Shown here piece after piece: positions 49,420 through 58,034 of a stretch of DNA of 64,000 nucleotides. The DNA is from Variovorax sp. WS11 (GTDB taxonomy: Bacteria > Pseudomonadota > Gammaproteobacteria > Burkholderiales > Burkholderiaceae_C): the NCBI RefSeq assembly GCF_010499245.1, contig NZ_JAAGOW010000001.1, positions 4,030,001 through 4,094,000 of the forward strand. Reading direction: 5' to 3'. The translations under genes and the position numbers were made by a program. The notes under the pieces were generated by a model. The model was not told the DNA's origin. It was given only the letters and a program-made list of their open reading frames with translations, and ran no database searches. The stretch's first letter is position 1, and each line of letters begins with the position of its first letter.

Positions 49420-50162
49420 AACCACGATTCCCCCATGATCTGCCGCGCACGCTGCGCGGCACTGCCTCGGCCGTGCGCGGCCTGGGCGCCATTGCGGCGC
49501 TGGCGCTGGCCACCGGCTGCGCCTCCGGGCCCAAGGCCAATCCGGCCGACCCGTTCGAACCCCTCAACCGCGGGGTCATGCGTTTCAACGACGTCGTGGA
49601 CGACGCCGTGCTGGTGCCGGCTGCAACGGCCTATCGCCGGGCCTTGCCTTCCTTCGTGCGCACGGGGGTCAACAACTTCTTCGGCAACCTGTCCGATGTG
49701 TGGAGTTTTGCCAACAGCGTGTTGCAGCTCAAGCTGGAGCACAGTGCCCAGACCTTCATGCGCGTGAACGTCAACACCGTCTTCGGACTCGGCGGGCTGC
49801 TGGATGTCGCCACCGAGGCCGGCATCGACCGCCACTCCGAAGACTTCGGCCAGACCCTGGGGCGCTGGGGCGTACCGAGCGGCCCGTACCTGGTGCTGCC
49901 GCTGCTGGGTTCCTCGACTGTGCGCGACACGGCTGCCCTGACGGTCGATCGGCAGGGCGACCTGCTCAACCAGATCCACGACGTCCCGTGGCGCAACTCG
50001 CTCTACTTTGTTCGCGTGATCGACGCGCGCTCGAACTTCCTGCGTGCGAGCCAGCTGCTCGACAACGCGGCGCTCGACAAGTACACGTTCACGCGCGATG
50101 CCTACCTGCAGCGCCGAAAGAACGAGGTGCATGACGGGGACCTGCCGAACGAGGGCAATTGA
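49416..50162 (+). CDS. mlaA: Outer-membrane lipoprotein MlaA (VacJ)
   Basis: A 248-residue lipoprotein with Cys35 in the lipobox ATGC. The family hallmark DPFEPLNRGVMRFNDVVDDA lies near 46-65, then NLSDVWSFANSVLQLK and the conserved RWGVPSGPYLVLPLLGSSTV. MlaA removes misplaced phospholipids from the outer leaflet and hands them to MlaC. Unlike in E. coli, mlaA sits inside the operon between mlaD and mlaC, as is usual in Burkholderiales. Confidence 0.96.
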   Translation: MKPRFPHDLPRTLRGTASAVRGLGAIAALALATGCASGPKANPADPFEPLNRGVMRFNDVVDDAVLVPAATAYRRALPSFVRTGVNNFFGNLSDVWSFANSVLQLKLEHSAQTFMRVNVNTVFGLGGLLDVATEAGIDRHSEDFGQTLGRWGVPSGPYLVLPLLGSSTVRDTAALTVDRQGDLLNQIHDVPWRNSLYFVRVIDARSNFLRASQLLDNAALDKYTFTRDAYLQRRKNEVHDGDLPNEGN

Positions 50163-50286
50163 CCATGCATCCGGCGCTTGCATCCCGTTGCGCGCTTTGC
50201 ACGGGAGCGGGAACGCCGTTCACAGGCCTCGGCTCCAATTCGCCACGGGTCGCAAAGATCCGAAACTTTCAACAAGGGAATCATCG

Positions 50287-50937
50287 ATGAATCAGATCCT
50301 GCAACGACGCTCCGTCGGACGCCTGATGCTGGCCGGCCTGCTGCTCGCGGGCGCCGCCGCCTTCGTGCGGCCGGTCCACGCCGCCGACGAGACGCCGGAC
50401 GCGCTGGTCAAGCGGCTGTCGACCGACGTGCTCGAGACCATTAAGGCCGACAAGTCGATCAAGGCCGGCGACGTCAGCAAGATCATGGTCCTGGTCGACA
50501 CCAAGATCATGCCGAACGTCAACTTCCAGCGCATGACCGCCTCCGCCGTCGGTCCGGCATGGCGCCAGGCCACTCCCGAGCAGCAGCAGCGCCTGCAGGA
50601 AGAGTTCAAGAAGCTGCTGGTGCGCACCTATGCCGGCGCGCTCGACCAGGTCAGCGACCAGAGCGTGGTCGTGCGTCCCTTCCGCGGCTCGCCTGACGAC
50701 AAGGAAGTGCTGGTGCGCACGGAAGTCCGCGGCAGCGGCGACCCGGTGCAGCTCGACTACCGGCTCGAGAAGACGCCCGGCGAAGCGGGCGGCTGGAAGA
50801 TCTACAACCTCAACGTGCTGGGCGTGTGGCTGGTCGATACCTACCGCAGCCAGTTCGCGCAGGAGATCAACGCCAAGGGCATCGACGGCCTGATCGCTGC
50901 GCTGACGGAGCGCAACAAGCGCAACGGCAAGAGCTGA
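50287..50937 (+). CDS. mlaC: Periplasmic phospholipid-binding protein MlaC
   Basis: A 216-residue soluble carrier. The signal peptide ends near PVHAAD (residue 33), followed by the MlaC/Ttg2 fold: MVLVDTKIMPNVNFQRMTAS near 67-86, RLQEEFKKLLVRTYAGAL near 102-119 and GGWKIYNLNVLGVWLVDTYR near 166-185. It ferries lipids between MlaA and MlaD. ATG 50287 lies 124 nt after mlaA with no obvious terminator between. Confidence 0.96.
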   Translation: MNQILQRRSVGRLMLAGLLLAGAAAFVRPVHAADETPDALVKRLSTDVLETIKADKSIKAGDVSKIMVLVDTKIMPNVNFQRMTASAVGPAWRQATPEQQQRLQEEFKKLLVRTYAGALDQVSDQSVVVRPFRGSPDDKEVLVRTEVRGSGDPVQLDYRLEKTPGEAGGWKIYNLNVLGVWLVDTYRSQFAQEINAKGIDGLIAALTERNKRNGKS

Positions 50938-50943
50938 AGCCCG

Positions 50944-51216
50944 ATGCTGGTCCTGCCGCCCAAGCTCACGCATGACGAAGCGCCGGCCTGCGTGCTCATG
51001 CTGCGCCAGGGGCTCGCGGGGCAGGCCGCCTCGTCCATGGTGGTCGATGCCAGCGCGCTCGCGCAGTTCGATTCGTCGGCTCTCGCGGTGCTGCTCGAAT
51101 GCCGGCGCGAAGCCAGCGCACTGGGCCGCGGCTTCGCGGTGAAGGGGCTGCCGCCGCGGCTGCGCGAACTCGCGTCGCTGTACGGCGTGGCAGGGCTTCT
51201 TCCCGCTGCGCCCTGA
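50944..51216 (+). CDS. mlaB: STAS-domain protein MlaB
   Basis: A 90-residue STAS protein that binds MlaF and is needed for ATPase assembly. The conserved switch region VVDASALAQFDSSALAVLLE spans roughly residues 33-52. It begins 6 nt after mlaC. The protein is short, but length and position match the family. Confidence 0.9.
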   Translation: MLVLPPKLTHDEAPACVLMLRQGLAGQAASSMVVDASALAQFDSSALAVLLECRREASALGRGFAVKGLPPRLRELASLYGVAGLLPAAP

Positions 51217-51279
51217 TCGGCGGGCCTTTATCGCGCCCGGAAGCGGAAAAACGGCAGGGCCCTAAAATCGCGGGCTCCC

Positions 51280-52227
51280 ATGCCTGCGATCTCCTTCCAA
51301 TCGGTCTCCAAGACCTATCCTGCCTCGCGCCAACAGCGTGCCCAGGGAAAACCCGGGCTGCGTGCCGTCGACGGGGTCACGTTCCAGATCGAGGAGGGCG
51401 AGTTCTTCGGTCTTCTGGGCCCCAACGGCGCCGGCAAGACCACGCTGATCAGCATGCTGGCCGGCCTGTCCAGGCCGAGCGCGGGCACCATCAGCGTCCA
51501 CGGCTTCGACGTCCAGCGCGAATACGGGCAGGCACGCCGGACGCTCGGCGTGGTGCCGCAGGAGCTGGTCTTCGATCCCTTCTTCAACGTGCGCGAATCG
51601 TTGCGCATCCAGTCGGGCTACTTCGGCATCAAGAACAACGACGACTGGATCGACGAACTTCTGAGCAGCCTGGGCCTGGCCGACAAGGCCGGCGCCAACA
51701 TGCGCCAGCTCTCCGGCGGCATGAAGCGGCGCGTACTGGTGGCGCAGGCGCTGGTGCACAAGCCGCCGGTCATCGTGCTGGACGAGCCCACCGCCGGCGT
51801 CGACGTCGAGCTGCGGCAGACCCTGTGGCAGTTCGTCGCCAAGCTCAACAAGCAGGGCAGCACCGTGCTCCTGACCACGCACTACCTCGAAGAGGCCGAG
51901 GCGCTGTGCAACCGCATCGCGATGCTCAAGCAGGGCCGCGTGATCGCGCTGGACCGCACCAGCGAGCTGCTGCGCTCGGCCGCCAGCAACGTGCTGCGCT
52001 TCAAGACCGACGGCATGCTGCCCTGGGAGCTGGCCCAGCATGCGCGAATCACGGGGCGCATCGTGCAGTTGCCGGCGCAGAACGCGCGTGAGGTCGAGCA
52101 GTTGCTGGCCGCCATTCGCGAGGCCGGTCTCGACGTGGAAGACGTGGAGATGCGCAAGGCTGATCTGGAGGACGTGTTCATCGACCTCATGGCGGGTGAG
52201 CAGACACCCCTGGAGGTCGCGCGATGA
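51280..52227 (+). CDS. ABC transporter ATP-binding protein (ABC-2 exporter, YadG-like)
   Basis: A 315-residue ATPase. Walker A GPNGAGKTT (47-55), signature LSGGMKRRVLVAQALVHKPP, Walker B VIVLDEPTAGVD and LTTHYLEEAEALC with the switch His are present, as is the C-terminal regulatory beta domain of ABC-2 exporters. The 255-aa permease overlaps by ATGA. The pair resembles YadGH of E. coli, of unknown substrate. Its conserved position after mlaB hints at an envelope component, but that is inference. Confidence 0.9.
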   Translation: MPAISFQSVSKTYPASRQQRAQGKPGLRAVDGVTFQIEEGEFFGLLGPNGAGKTTLISMLAGLSRPSAGTISVHGFDVQREYGQARRTLGVVPQELVFDPFFNVRESLRIQSGYFGIKNNDDWIDELLSSLGLADKAGANMRQLSGGMKRRVLVAQALVHKPPVIVLDEPTAGVDVELRQTLWQFVAKLNKQGSTVLLTTHYLEEAEALCNRIAMLKQGRVIALDRTSELLRSAASNVLRFKTDGMLPWELAQHARITGRIVQLPAQNAREVEQLLAAIREAGLDVEDVEMRKADLEDVFIDLMAGEQTPLEVAR

Positions 52228-52991
52228 TGGTTCATGCACTCGGCTGGCGTGCACTCCTCTACAAGGAAACGCTGCGCTTCTGGAAGGTCGGCTTCCAGAC
52301 CGTGGGCGCACCGGTGCTCACCGCGCTGCTCTACCTGATGGTCTTCGGCCATGTGCTGGAGGGCCGCGTCACCGTCTACGGCTCGGTCAGCTACACCGCC
52401 TTCCTGGTGCCCGGCCTGGTGATGATGAGCGTGCTGCAGAACGCCTTCGCGAACAGTTCGTCCTCGATCATCCAGAGCAAGATCATGGGCAACCTGGTCT
52501 TCATCCTGCTCACGCCCCTGTCGCACTGGGGGTGGTTCCTGGCCTACGTCGGTTCCTCCGTGGTGCGCGGGCTGGTGGTGGGCTTGGGTGTGTTCGCGGT
52601 GACGGCCTTCTTCGCCGTGCCCGGCTTCGTCGCACCGCTGTGGATCGTGGTCTTCGCCTTTCTGGGTGCCGCGATCCTCGGCACGCTGGGCCTGATCGCC
52701 GGGCTCTGGGCCGAGAAGTTCGACCAGATGGCCGTGTTCCAGAACTTCCTGATCATGCCCATGACCTTCCTCTCGGGCGTGTTCTATTCCATCCATTCGC
52801 TGCCGGCCTTCTGGCAGACGGTGAGCCACCTGAACCCCTTCTTCTACATGATCGACGGCTTCCGCTATGGCTTCTTCGGGGTCAGCGACATCTCGCCCTG
52901 GGTGAGCCTGGCCATCGTCGGCGGCGCCTGGCTGGTGGTGAGCGCGATCGCCATCCACCTGCTGCGCATCGGCTACAAGATCCGGGGCTGA
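52224..52991 (+). CDS. ABC-2 type permease (YadH-like)
   Basis: A 255-residue inner-membrane permease with six helices. Family features include an amphipathic N-terminus (LLYKETLRFWKVGFQTVGAP near 10-29), FLVPGLVMMSVLQNAFANSS near 62-81 and LIMPMTFLSGVFYSIHSLPA near 173-192. It forms the exporter with the preceding ATPase, to which it is translationally coupled. Substrate unknown. bolA follows after 13 nt. Confidence 0.9.
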   Translation: MMVHALGWRALLYKETLRFWKVGFQTVGAPVLTALLYLMVFGHVLEGRVTVYGSVSYTAFLVPGLVMMSVLQNAFANSSSSIIQSKIMGNLVFILLTPLSHWGWFLAYVGSSVVRGLVVGLGVFAVTAFFAVPGFVAPLWIVVFAFLGAAILGTLGLIAGLWAEKFDQMAVFQNFLIMPMTFLSGVFYSIHSLPAFWQTVSHLNPFFYMIDGFRYGFFGVSDISPWVSLAIVGGAWLVVSAIAIHLLRIGYKIRG

Positions 52992-53004
52992 ACCCTTCCA
53001 CGAC

Positions 53005-53247
53005 ATGACTGCCGAAGAGCTGCAATCCATCATCCAGGCCGGCCTGCCCTGCGAGCACATCACGCTCGAGGGCGATGGCCGCCACTGGTATGCCACCATC
53101 GTGTCCACCGAGTTCGAGGGCAAGCGCGCGATCCAGCGACACCAGCGCGTCTACGCCACCCTCGGTGCCAAAATGCACACGGACGAAGTGCATGCGCTCT
53201 CGATGAAGACCTACACGCCCGCCGAATGGGCGGCTCAAAACTCCTAG
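53005..53247 (+). CDS. ibaG: BolA/IbaG family protein
   Basis: An 80-residue BolA-fold protein of the IbaG (YrbA) branch. It contains EHITLEGDGRHWYATIVSTE (central strands, near 18-37), KRAIQRHQRVYATLG near 41-55 and the helix HTDEVHALSMKTYTPAEW. It partners with monothiol glutaredoxins in iron-sulfur trafficking, with a conserved Cys/His for cluster binding. In E. coli ibaG also sits between the mla genes and murA, so the order is conserved. Confidence 0.94.
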   Translation: MTAEELQSIIQAGLPCEHITLEGDGRHWYATIVSTEFEGKRAIQRHQRVYATLGAKMHTDEVHALSMKTYTPAEWAAQNS

Positions 53248-53266
53248 TTCGCTCGCTGGATCTTTC

Positions 53267-54553
53267 ATGGACAAACTCTTGATTCGCGGCGGGCGCCAGC
53301 TCCGCGGCGAAGTGCTCATTTCCGGCGCGAAGAACGCGGCCCTGCCGGAGCTGTGCGCGGCGCTCTTGAGCGACCGCCCGGTCACCCTGCACAACGTGCC
53401 GCGGCTCAACGACGTCTCGACCATGCTCAAGCTGCTGCGCAACATGGGCGTGGCGGCCGAGCGCGACGACAACGGCACCGTGCGCCTCGACGCCGGCCCG
53501 CTGCACACGCCCGAGGCACCCTACGAGCTGGTGAAGACGATGCGAGCTTCGGTGCTCGCGCTCGGGCCGCTGCTGGCCCGCTTCGGCAAGGCCCGGGTCT
53601 CCCTGCCCGGCGGCTGCGCCATCGGCTCGCGCCCGGTCGACCAGCACATCAAGGGCCTGCAGGCCATGGGCGCCGAGATCGTCGTCGAGCACGGCTACAT
53701 GGTGGCGAGCATCGGCGGCGGTCGCCGGCGCCTGCACGGCGCGCGCATTACCACCGACATGGTGACCGTCACCGGCACCGAGAACTTCCTGATGGCCGCT
53801 GCGCTGGCCGAGGGCGAGACCGTGCTGGAGAACGCCGCGCAGGAACCCGAGATCACCGACCTGGCCGAGATGCTGATCGAGATGGGCGCGAAGATCGAAG
53901 GCCACGGCACCAGCCGCATCCGCATCCAGGGCGTGGAGAAGCTCCAGGGCTGCAACCACCGCGTGGTGGCCGACCGCATCGAGGCCGGCACCTTCCTCTG
54001 CGCCGTGGCCGCCACCGGCGGCGAGGTGCTGCTGCGCCACGGCCGCGCCGACCACCTCGACGCCGTGATCGAGAAGCTGCGCGAGGCCGGCGTGGAAGTG
54101 GATGCAGTGGAGGAGGGCATCCGCGTGCGCAGCCACGGCCGCCTGAAGGCGCAGAGCTTCCGCACCACCGAGTACCCGGGCTTCCCGACCGACATGCAGG
54201 CCCAGTTCATGGCGCTCAACGTGATCGCCGACGGCACCTCGACCGTGACCGAAACGATCTTCGAGAACCGCTTCATGCACGTGGACGAGATGCTGCGCCT
54301 GGGTGCCAAGATCCAGACCGACGGCAAGGTGGCGGTGATCGAGGGGGTGCACCAGCTCTCCGGCGCCACCGTGATGGCGACGGACCTGCGCGCCTCCGCC
54401 AGCCTGGTGATTGCCGGCCTGGTGGCCGAGGGCGAGACCTTGGTCGACCGCATCTACCACCTGGACCGCGGCTACGACCGCATGGAAAGCAAGCTGCGCG
54501 GCCTGGGCGCCGACATCGAGCGCGTGGCCGGCCCGGCGGAGTACCAGCCGTGA
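53267..54553 (+). CDS. murA: UDP-N-acetylglucosamine 1-carboxyvinyltransferase
   Basis: A 428-residue enzyme of the first committed peptidoglycan step, adding enolpyruvate from PEP to UDP-GlcNAc. SGAKNAALPELCAALL is near 19-34, and the active-site Cys117 lies in LPGGCAIGSRPVDQHI, the residue modified by fosfomycin. Full length with six repeated beta-alpha units. The stop overlaps the hisG GTG start by 4 nt, tying cell wall and histidine genes into one message. Confidence 0.97.
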   Translation: MDKLLIRGGRQLRGEVLISGAKNAALPELCAALLSDRPVTLHNVPRLNDVSTMLKLLRNMGVAAERDDNGTVRLDAGPLHTPEAPYELVKTMRASVLALGPLLARFGKARVSLPGGCAIGSRPVDQHIKGLQAMGAEIVVEHGYMVASIGGGRRRLHGARITTDMVTVTGTENFLMAAALAEGETVLENAAQEPEITDLAEMLIEMGAKIEGHGTSRIRIQGVEKLQGCNHRVVADRIEAGTFLCAVAATGGEVLLRHGRADHLDAVIEKLREAGVEVDAVEEGIRVRSHGRLKAQSFRTTEYPGFPTDMQAQFMALNVIADGTSTVTETIFENRFMHVDEMLRLGAKIQTDGKVAVIEGVHQLSGATVMATDLRASASLVIAGLVAEGETLVDRIYHLDRGYDRMESKLRGLGADIERVAGPAEYQP

Positions 54554-55191
54554 TCACGCTCGCGCTGTCCAAGGGACGCATCTTCGACGAGACGCTGCCG
54601 CTGCTGGCGGCGGCCGGCATCGAGGTCAGCGAGGACCCCGAGAAATCGCGCAAGCTCATCCTCGCGACCTCCCGCCCCGAGGTGCGCGTCGTGCTGGTGC
54701 GCGCCTCGGACGTGCCCACTTACGTGCAGTACGGCGGCGCCGACCTGGGCGTGACCGGCCTGGACGTGCTGCTCGAGCACGGCAATCAGGGCTTGTACCA
54801 GCCGCTGGACCTGCGCATCGCCGCCTGCCGGCTGAGCGTGGCGGTGCGCGCCGACTACGACTACGCCTCGGCCGTGCGCCAGGGCTCGCGCATCAAGGTC
54901 GCGACCAAGTACGTCGGCCTGGCGCGCGAGTTCTTCGCCAGCAAGGGCGTGCACGTGGACCTGATCAAGCTCTACGGCAGCATGGAACTGGCGCCGCTCA
55001 CCGGCCTGGCCGATGCCATCGTCGACCTCGTGTCGACCGGCAACACGCTCAAGGCCAACCACCTGGTCGAGGTCGAGCGCATCATGGACATCAGCGCGCG
55101 CCTGGTGGTCAACCAGGCCGCGCTCAAGCTCAAGCAGGCGCCGATCCGGCACATCATCGACGCCTTCGCCTCAGCCATCCCCTCCGCCTGA
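54550..55191 (+). CDS. hisG: ATP phosphoribosyltransferase, short (catalytic) form
   Basis: A 213-residue first enzyme of histidine synthesis. It is the short form, which lacks the C-terminal regulatory domain and so needs the HisZ subunit, not present in this window. TLALSKGRIFDETLPLL opens the protein; the PRPP loop region is DAIVDLVSTGNTLKANHL. The start is GTG 54550 in a GTGA overlap with murA. hisD starts 2 nt after the stop. Confidence 0.97.
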   Translation: MITLALSKGRIFDETLPLLAAAGIEVSEDPEKSRKLILATSRPEVRVVLVRASDVPTYVQYGGADLGVTGLDVLLEHGNQGLYQPLDLRIAACRLSVAVRADYDYASAVRQGSRIKVATKYVGLAREFFASKGVHVDLIKLYGSMELAPLTGLADAIVDLVSTGNTLKANHLVEVERIMDISARLVVNQAALKLKQAPIRHIIDAFASAIPSA

Positions 55192-55193
55192 AA

Positions 55194-56558
55194 ATGAACG
55201 TGAAAGCCACTCCCGCACGCCTGTCGACCGCCTCTACCGGCTTCGAAGCCGATTTCCAGGCGCGGCTGCATTGGTCGGCCGACACCGATGCCGCGATCGA
55301 GCAGGTGGTGGCCGACATCCTGGCCGATGTGCGCCGGCGCGGCGATGCGGCGGTGCTCGAGTACACGCGGCGCTTCGATGGCCTGGAGGCCGGGTCGGTG
55401 CAGCAGCTGGAGCTCACGCAAGCGGACTTCAAGGCCGCCTTCGATTCGCTCCCCGCAGTGCAGCGCGACGCGTTGCGCATGGCGGCCGAGCGGATCCGCA
55501 GCTACCACGAGGCACAAAAGAAGGCCAGCGGCGAGAGCTGGAGCTACCGCGACGCCGACGGCACGCTGTTGGGCCAGAAGGTCACGCCGCTGGATCGCGT
55601 GGGCATCTATGTACCGGGCGGCAAGGCGGCGTATCCGTCCAGCCTGTTGATGAACGCGATTCCCGCGCACGTGGCCGGCGTGGCCGAGATCATCATGGCC
55701 GTCCCGACGCCGGCCAAGGGAAGCGTCGCCACCGGGGGCTCGGGCAACGAGGCATCCGCCAAGGGCGAGCGCAATGTTCTCGTGCTCGCCGCCGCCCACG
55801 TCGCCGGCGTGACGCGCGCCTTCACCATCGGCGGCGCGCAGGCCGTGGCCGCGCTGGCCTACGGCACCGCCACCCTCCCGGCCGTCGACAAGATCACCGG
55901 CCCCGGCAATGCCTACGTGGCGGCCGCCAAGCGTCGCGTGTTCGGCACCGTGGGCATCGACATGATCGCCGGCCCGAGCGAAATCCTGGTCCTGGCCGAC
56001 GGCAGCACGCCGCCCGAGTGGGTTGCGATGGATCTCTTCAGCCAGGCCGAGCACGACGAGCTCGCTCAGAGCATCCTGCTGTGTCCCGACGCCGCCTACA
56101 TCGAGCAAGTGCAGCAGGAGATCGACCGCCTGCTGCCCACGATGCCGCGTGCCGCGATCATCGCCGCCTCGCTCAATGGCCGTGGCGCGCTGATCCACAC
56201 CAAGAGCATGGAAGAGGCCTGCGCTATCAGCAACCGCATCGCGCCCGAGCACGTGGAGGTCAGCAGCCGCGAGCCGCATCGCTGGGAGCCGCTGCTCCGG
56301 CATGCCGGAGCGATCTTCCTCGGCGCCTACACCAGCGAAAGCCTGGGCGACTACTGCGCCGGCCCCAACCACGTGCTGCCCACCAGCGGCACCGCGCGCT
56401 TCAGCTCGCCGCTGGGCGTCTACGATTTCCAGAAGCGATCCAGCCTGATCGAGGTCAGCGAGGCCGGCGCGCAGCCGCTGGGCCGCATCGCTGTGACCCT
56501 GGCCGAAGGGGAGGGCCTGCCGGCGCACGCCGAGGCCGCCCGCATGCGTCTGCGTTAA
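55194..56558 (+). CDS. hisD: Histidinol dehydrogenase
   Basis: A 454-residue zinc enzyme for the last two oxidations to histidine. GPGNAYVAAAKRRVFGTVGI, DMIAGPSEILVLAD and the Zn-site SQAEHDELAQSILL are intact, as is GDYCAGPNHVLPT. It is longer than usual: residues about 172-190 (TPAKGSVATGGSGNEASAKG) form a low-complexity insertion of roughly 15 residues between two core strands, where relatives have a short loop. The insertion keeps the frame and the rest is normal, so activity is expected. Confidence 0.97.
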   Translation: MNVKATPARLSTASTGFEADFQARLHWSADTDAAIEQVVADILADVRRRGDAAVLEYTRRFDGLEAGSVQQLELTQADFKAAFDSLPAVQRDALRMAAERIRSYHEAQKKASGESWSYRDADGTLLGQKVTPLDRVGIYVPGGKAAYPSSLLMNAIPAHVAGVAEIIMAVPTPAKGSVATGGSGNEASAKGERNVLVLAAAHVAGVTRAFTIGGAQAVAALAYGTATLPAVDKITGPGNAYVAAAKRRVFGTVGIDMIAGPSEILVLADGSTPPEWVAMDLFSQAEHDELAQSILLCPDAAYIEQVQQEIDRLLPTMPRAAIIAASLNGRGALIHTKSMEEACAISNRIAPEHVEVSSREPHRWEPLLRHAGAIFLGAYTSESLGDYCAGPNHVLPTSGTARFSSPLGVYDFQKRSSLIEVSEAGAQPLGRIAVTLAEGEGLPAHAEAARMRLR

Positions 56559-56568
56559 GGGGGCGGAC

Positions 56569-56934
56569 ATGGCGATCCTGACGCTCCGGTCCGTCCGCTG
56601 CATGGTCCTCCTGGGCCTGGCGGCCGCCGGTGCCGCCTGCCAGGCCATGAGCATCCGCGAACTGCGCTTGCTCGAAGCCAACGAGAAGGACGGCAAGCTT
56701 TACGCAAACTACTACCTGGTCGGCGTGGTCGAGGGCCTGCGCGAAGCCAGCGAGGCTGAGCAGCGCGCCGGACAGAAGCCGCTGTTCTGCGTCAGCGGCC
56801 GCCGGCTCGAGCCCGCGATGGCGCGCACGCTCTACCAGACCGAGCTGACACGCAACGCCGACAGCTACGAGGCCGACATGCCGGTGCAACTGGTGATCTC
56901 CGCCGCCCTGCGCAACAGCTACCGCTGTCCTTGA
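56569..56934 (+). CDS. Small exported protein, Rap1a/Tai-like
   Basis: A 121-residue protein with a hydrophobic leader (CMVLLGLAAAGAACQAM near 11-27) and a helical mature part. YANYYLVGVVEGLREA, a pair of Cys residues (C74, C120) and a C-terminal VISAALRNSYRCP resemble Rap1a/Tai immunity-like periplasmic proteins, which carry a disulfide. The assignment rests on motif pattern only, and no effector gene is adjacent. It sits between hisD (10 nt before) and hisC (5 nt after), so it must be co-transcribed with histidine synthesis; why is unknown. Confidence 0.65.
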   Translation: MAILTLRSVRCMVLLGLAAAGAACQAMSIRELRLLEANEKDGKLYANYYLVGVVEGLREASEAEQRAGQKPLFCVSGRRLEPAMARTLYQTELTRNADSYEADMPVQLVISAALRNSYRCP

Positions 56935-56939
56935 ATCGA

Positions 56940-58034
56940 ATGACTTCCGCTTCCGACGACACCACCCGCGCCCTGGGCCGCATCCGCGCCGACGTCCAGT
57001 CCATGCATGCCTACGCCGTGCAGGACGCGCGTGGCCTGCTCAAGCTCGACGCCATGGAGAACCCTCACGGCCTGTCGCCCGCGCTGCAGGCCGCGCTGGG
57101 CGAGCGCCTGGGTGCGCTGGCGCTGAACCGCTATCCCGGCCCGCGCGGCGCCGACCTGCAGCGCGCGCTGGCGGCCTACGCCGGCGTGCCGGAAGGCTTC
57201 GGCCTGATGCTCGGCAACGGCTCGGACGAGCTGATTTCGCTGCTCGCCATGGCCTGCGACCTTCCCCGGGCCGCCGTGCTCGCGCCCGAGCCTGGCTTCG
57301 TGATGTACGCGATGAGCGCCCGGCTGCAGGGCCTGCGCTTCGTCGGCGTGCCGCTCACGGCCGATTTCGAGCTCGACGAGGCCGCCATGCTCGCGGCCAT
57401 CGCGCGCGAGAAGCCGGCCATCGTCTACCTGGCCTATCCCAACAACCCGACCGCCAACCTGTGGGACGACGCCGTGATCGAGAAGATCATCGAGGCCCAG
57501 GGCGTCCAGGGCGGCCTGGTCGTGATCGACGAGGCCTACCAGCCTTTCGCGGCCCGCAGCTACATCGACCGCGTCGCGCGCCACGGCCATGTGCTGCTGA
57601 TGCGCACGCTCAGCAAGTTCGGGCTGGCGGGCGTGCGGCTGGGCTACCTGATCGGGCCCCAGGCGCTGATCGCCGAGGTGGACAAGGTTCGCCCGCCCTA
57701 CAACATCAGCGTGCTGAACTGCGAGTGCGCGCTATTCGCGCTCGAGCATGCCGAGGTGTTCGCGGAGCAGGCGGCCCAAATTCGCGCTGAGCGCGCCCGC
57801 ATCGCCCGGGCGCTGGCCCGCCTCCCGGCGGTCAAGAGCTGGCCCAGCGACGCCAACATGATCCTGGTGCGGGTGCCGGATGCCGCCAGGACCTTCGAGG
57901 GCATGAAGGCGCGCGGAGTGCTGATCAAGAACGTTTCTAAAATGCACCCATTGCTCGCGAACTGCCTGCGCCTGACCGTCGGAACCGCCGACGAGAATGC
58001 CCGGATGCTCGCGGTCCTCGAAGCCTCGCTATGA
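56940..58034 (+). CDS. hisC: Histidinol-phosphate aminotransferase
   Basis: A 364-residue class I/II PLP aminotransferase acting on imidazole acetol phosphate. The lysine that binds PLP is in RTLSKFGLAGVRLGYLIG near 222-239. LDAMENPHGLSPALQAAL near 36-53 and the phosphate-binding NPTANLWDD region match HisC. ATG 56940 is used; a TTG three codons earlier lies inside the preceding gene's end. Overlaps hisB by ATGA. Confidence 0.95.
   Translation: MTSASDDTTRALGRIRADVQSMHAYAVQDARGLLKLDAMENPHGLSPALQAALGERLGALALNRYPGPRGADLQRALAAYAGVPEGFGLMLGNGSDELISLLAMACDLPRAAVLAPEPGFVMYAMSARLQGLRFVGVPLTADFELDEAAMLAAIAREKPAIVYLAYPNNPTANLWDDAVIEKIIEAQGVQGGLVVIDEAYQPFAARSYIDRVARHGHVLLMRTLSKFGLAGVRLGYLIGPQALIAEVDKVRPPYNISVLNCECALFALEHAEVFAEQAAQIRAERARIARALARLPAVKSWPSDANMILVRVPDAARTFEGMKARGVLIKNVSKMHPLLANCLRLTVGTADENARMLAVLEASL

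Noticed and set aside
56569..56934. Toxin-immunity pair
   Set aside because: Only an immunity-like protein is present; neighbours are his enzymes, so no pair can be claimed.
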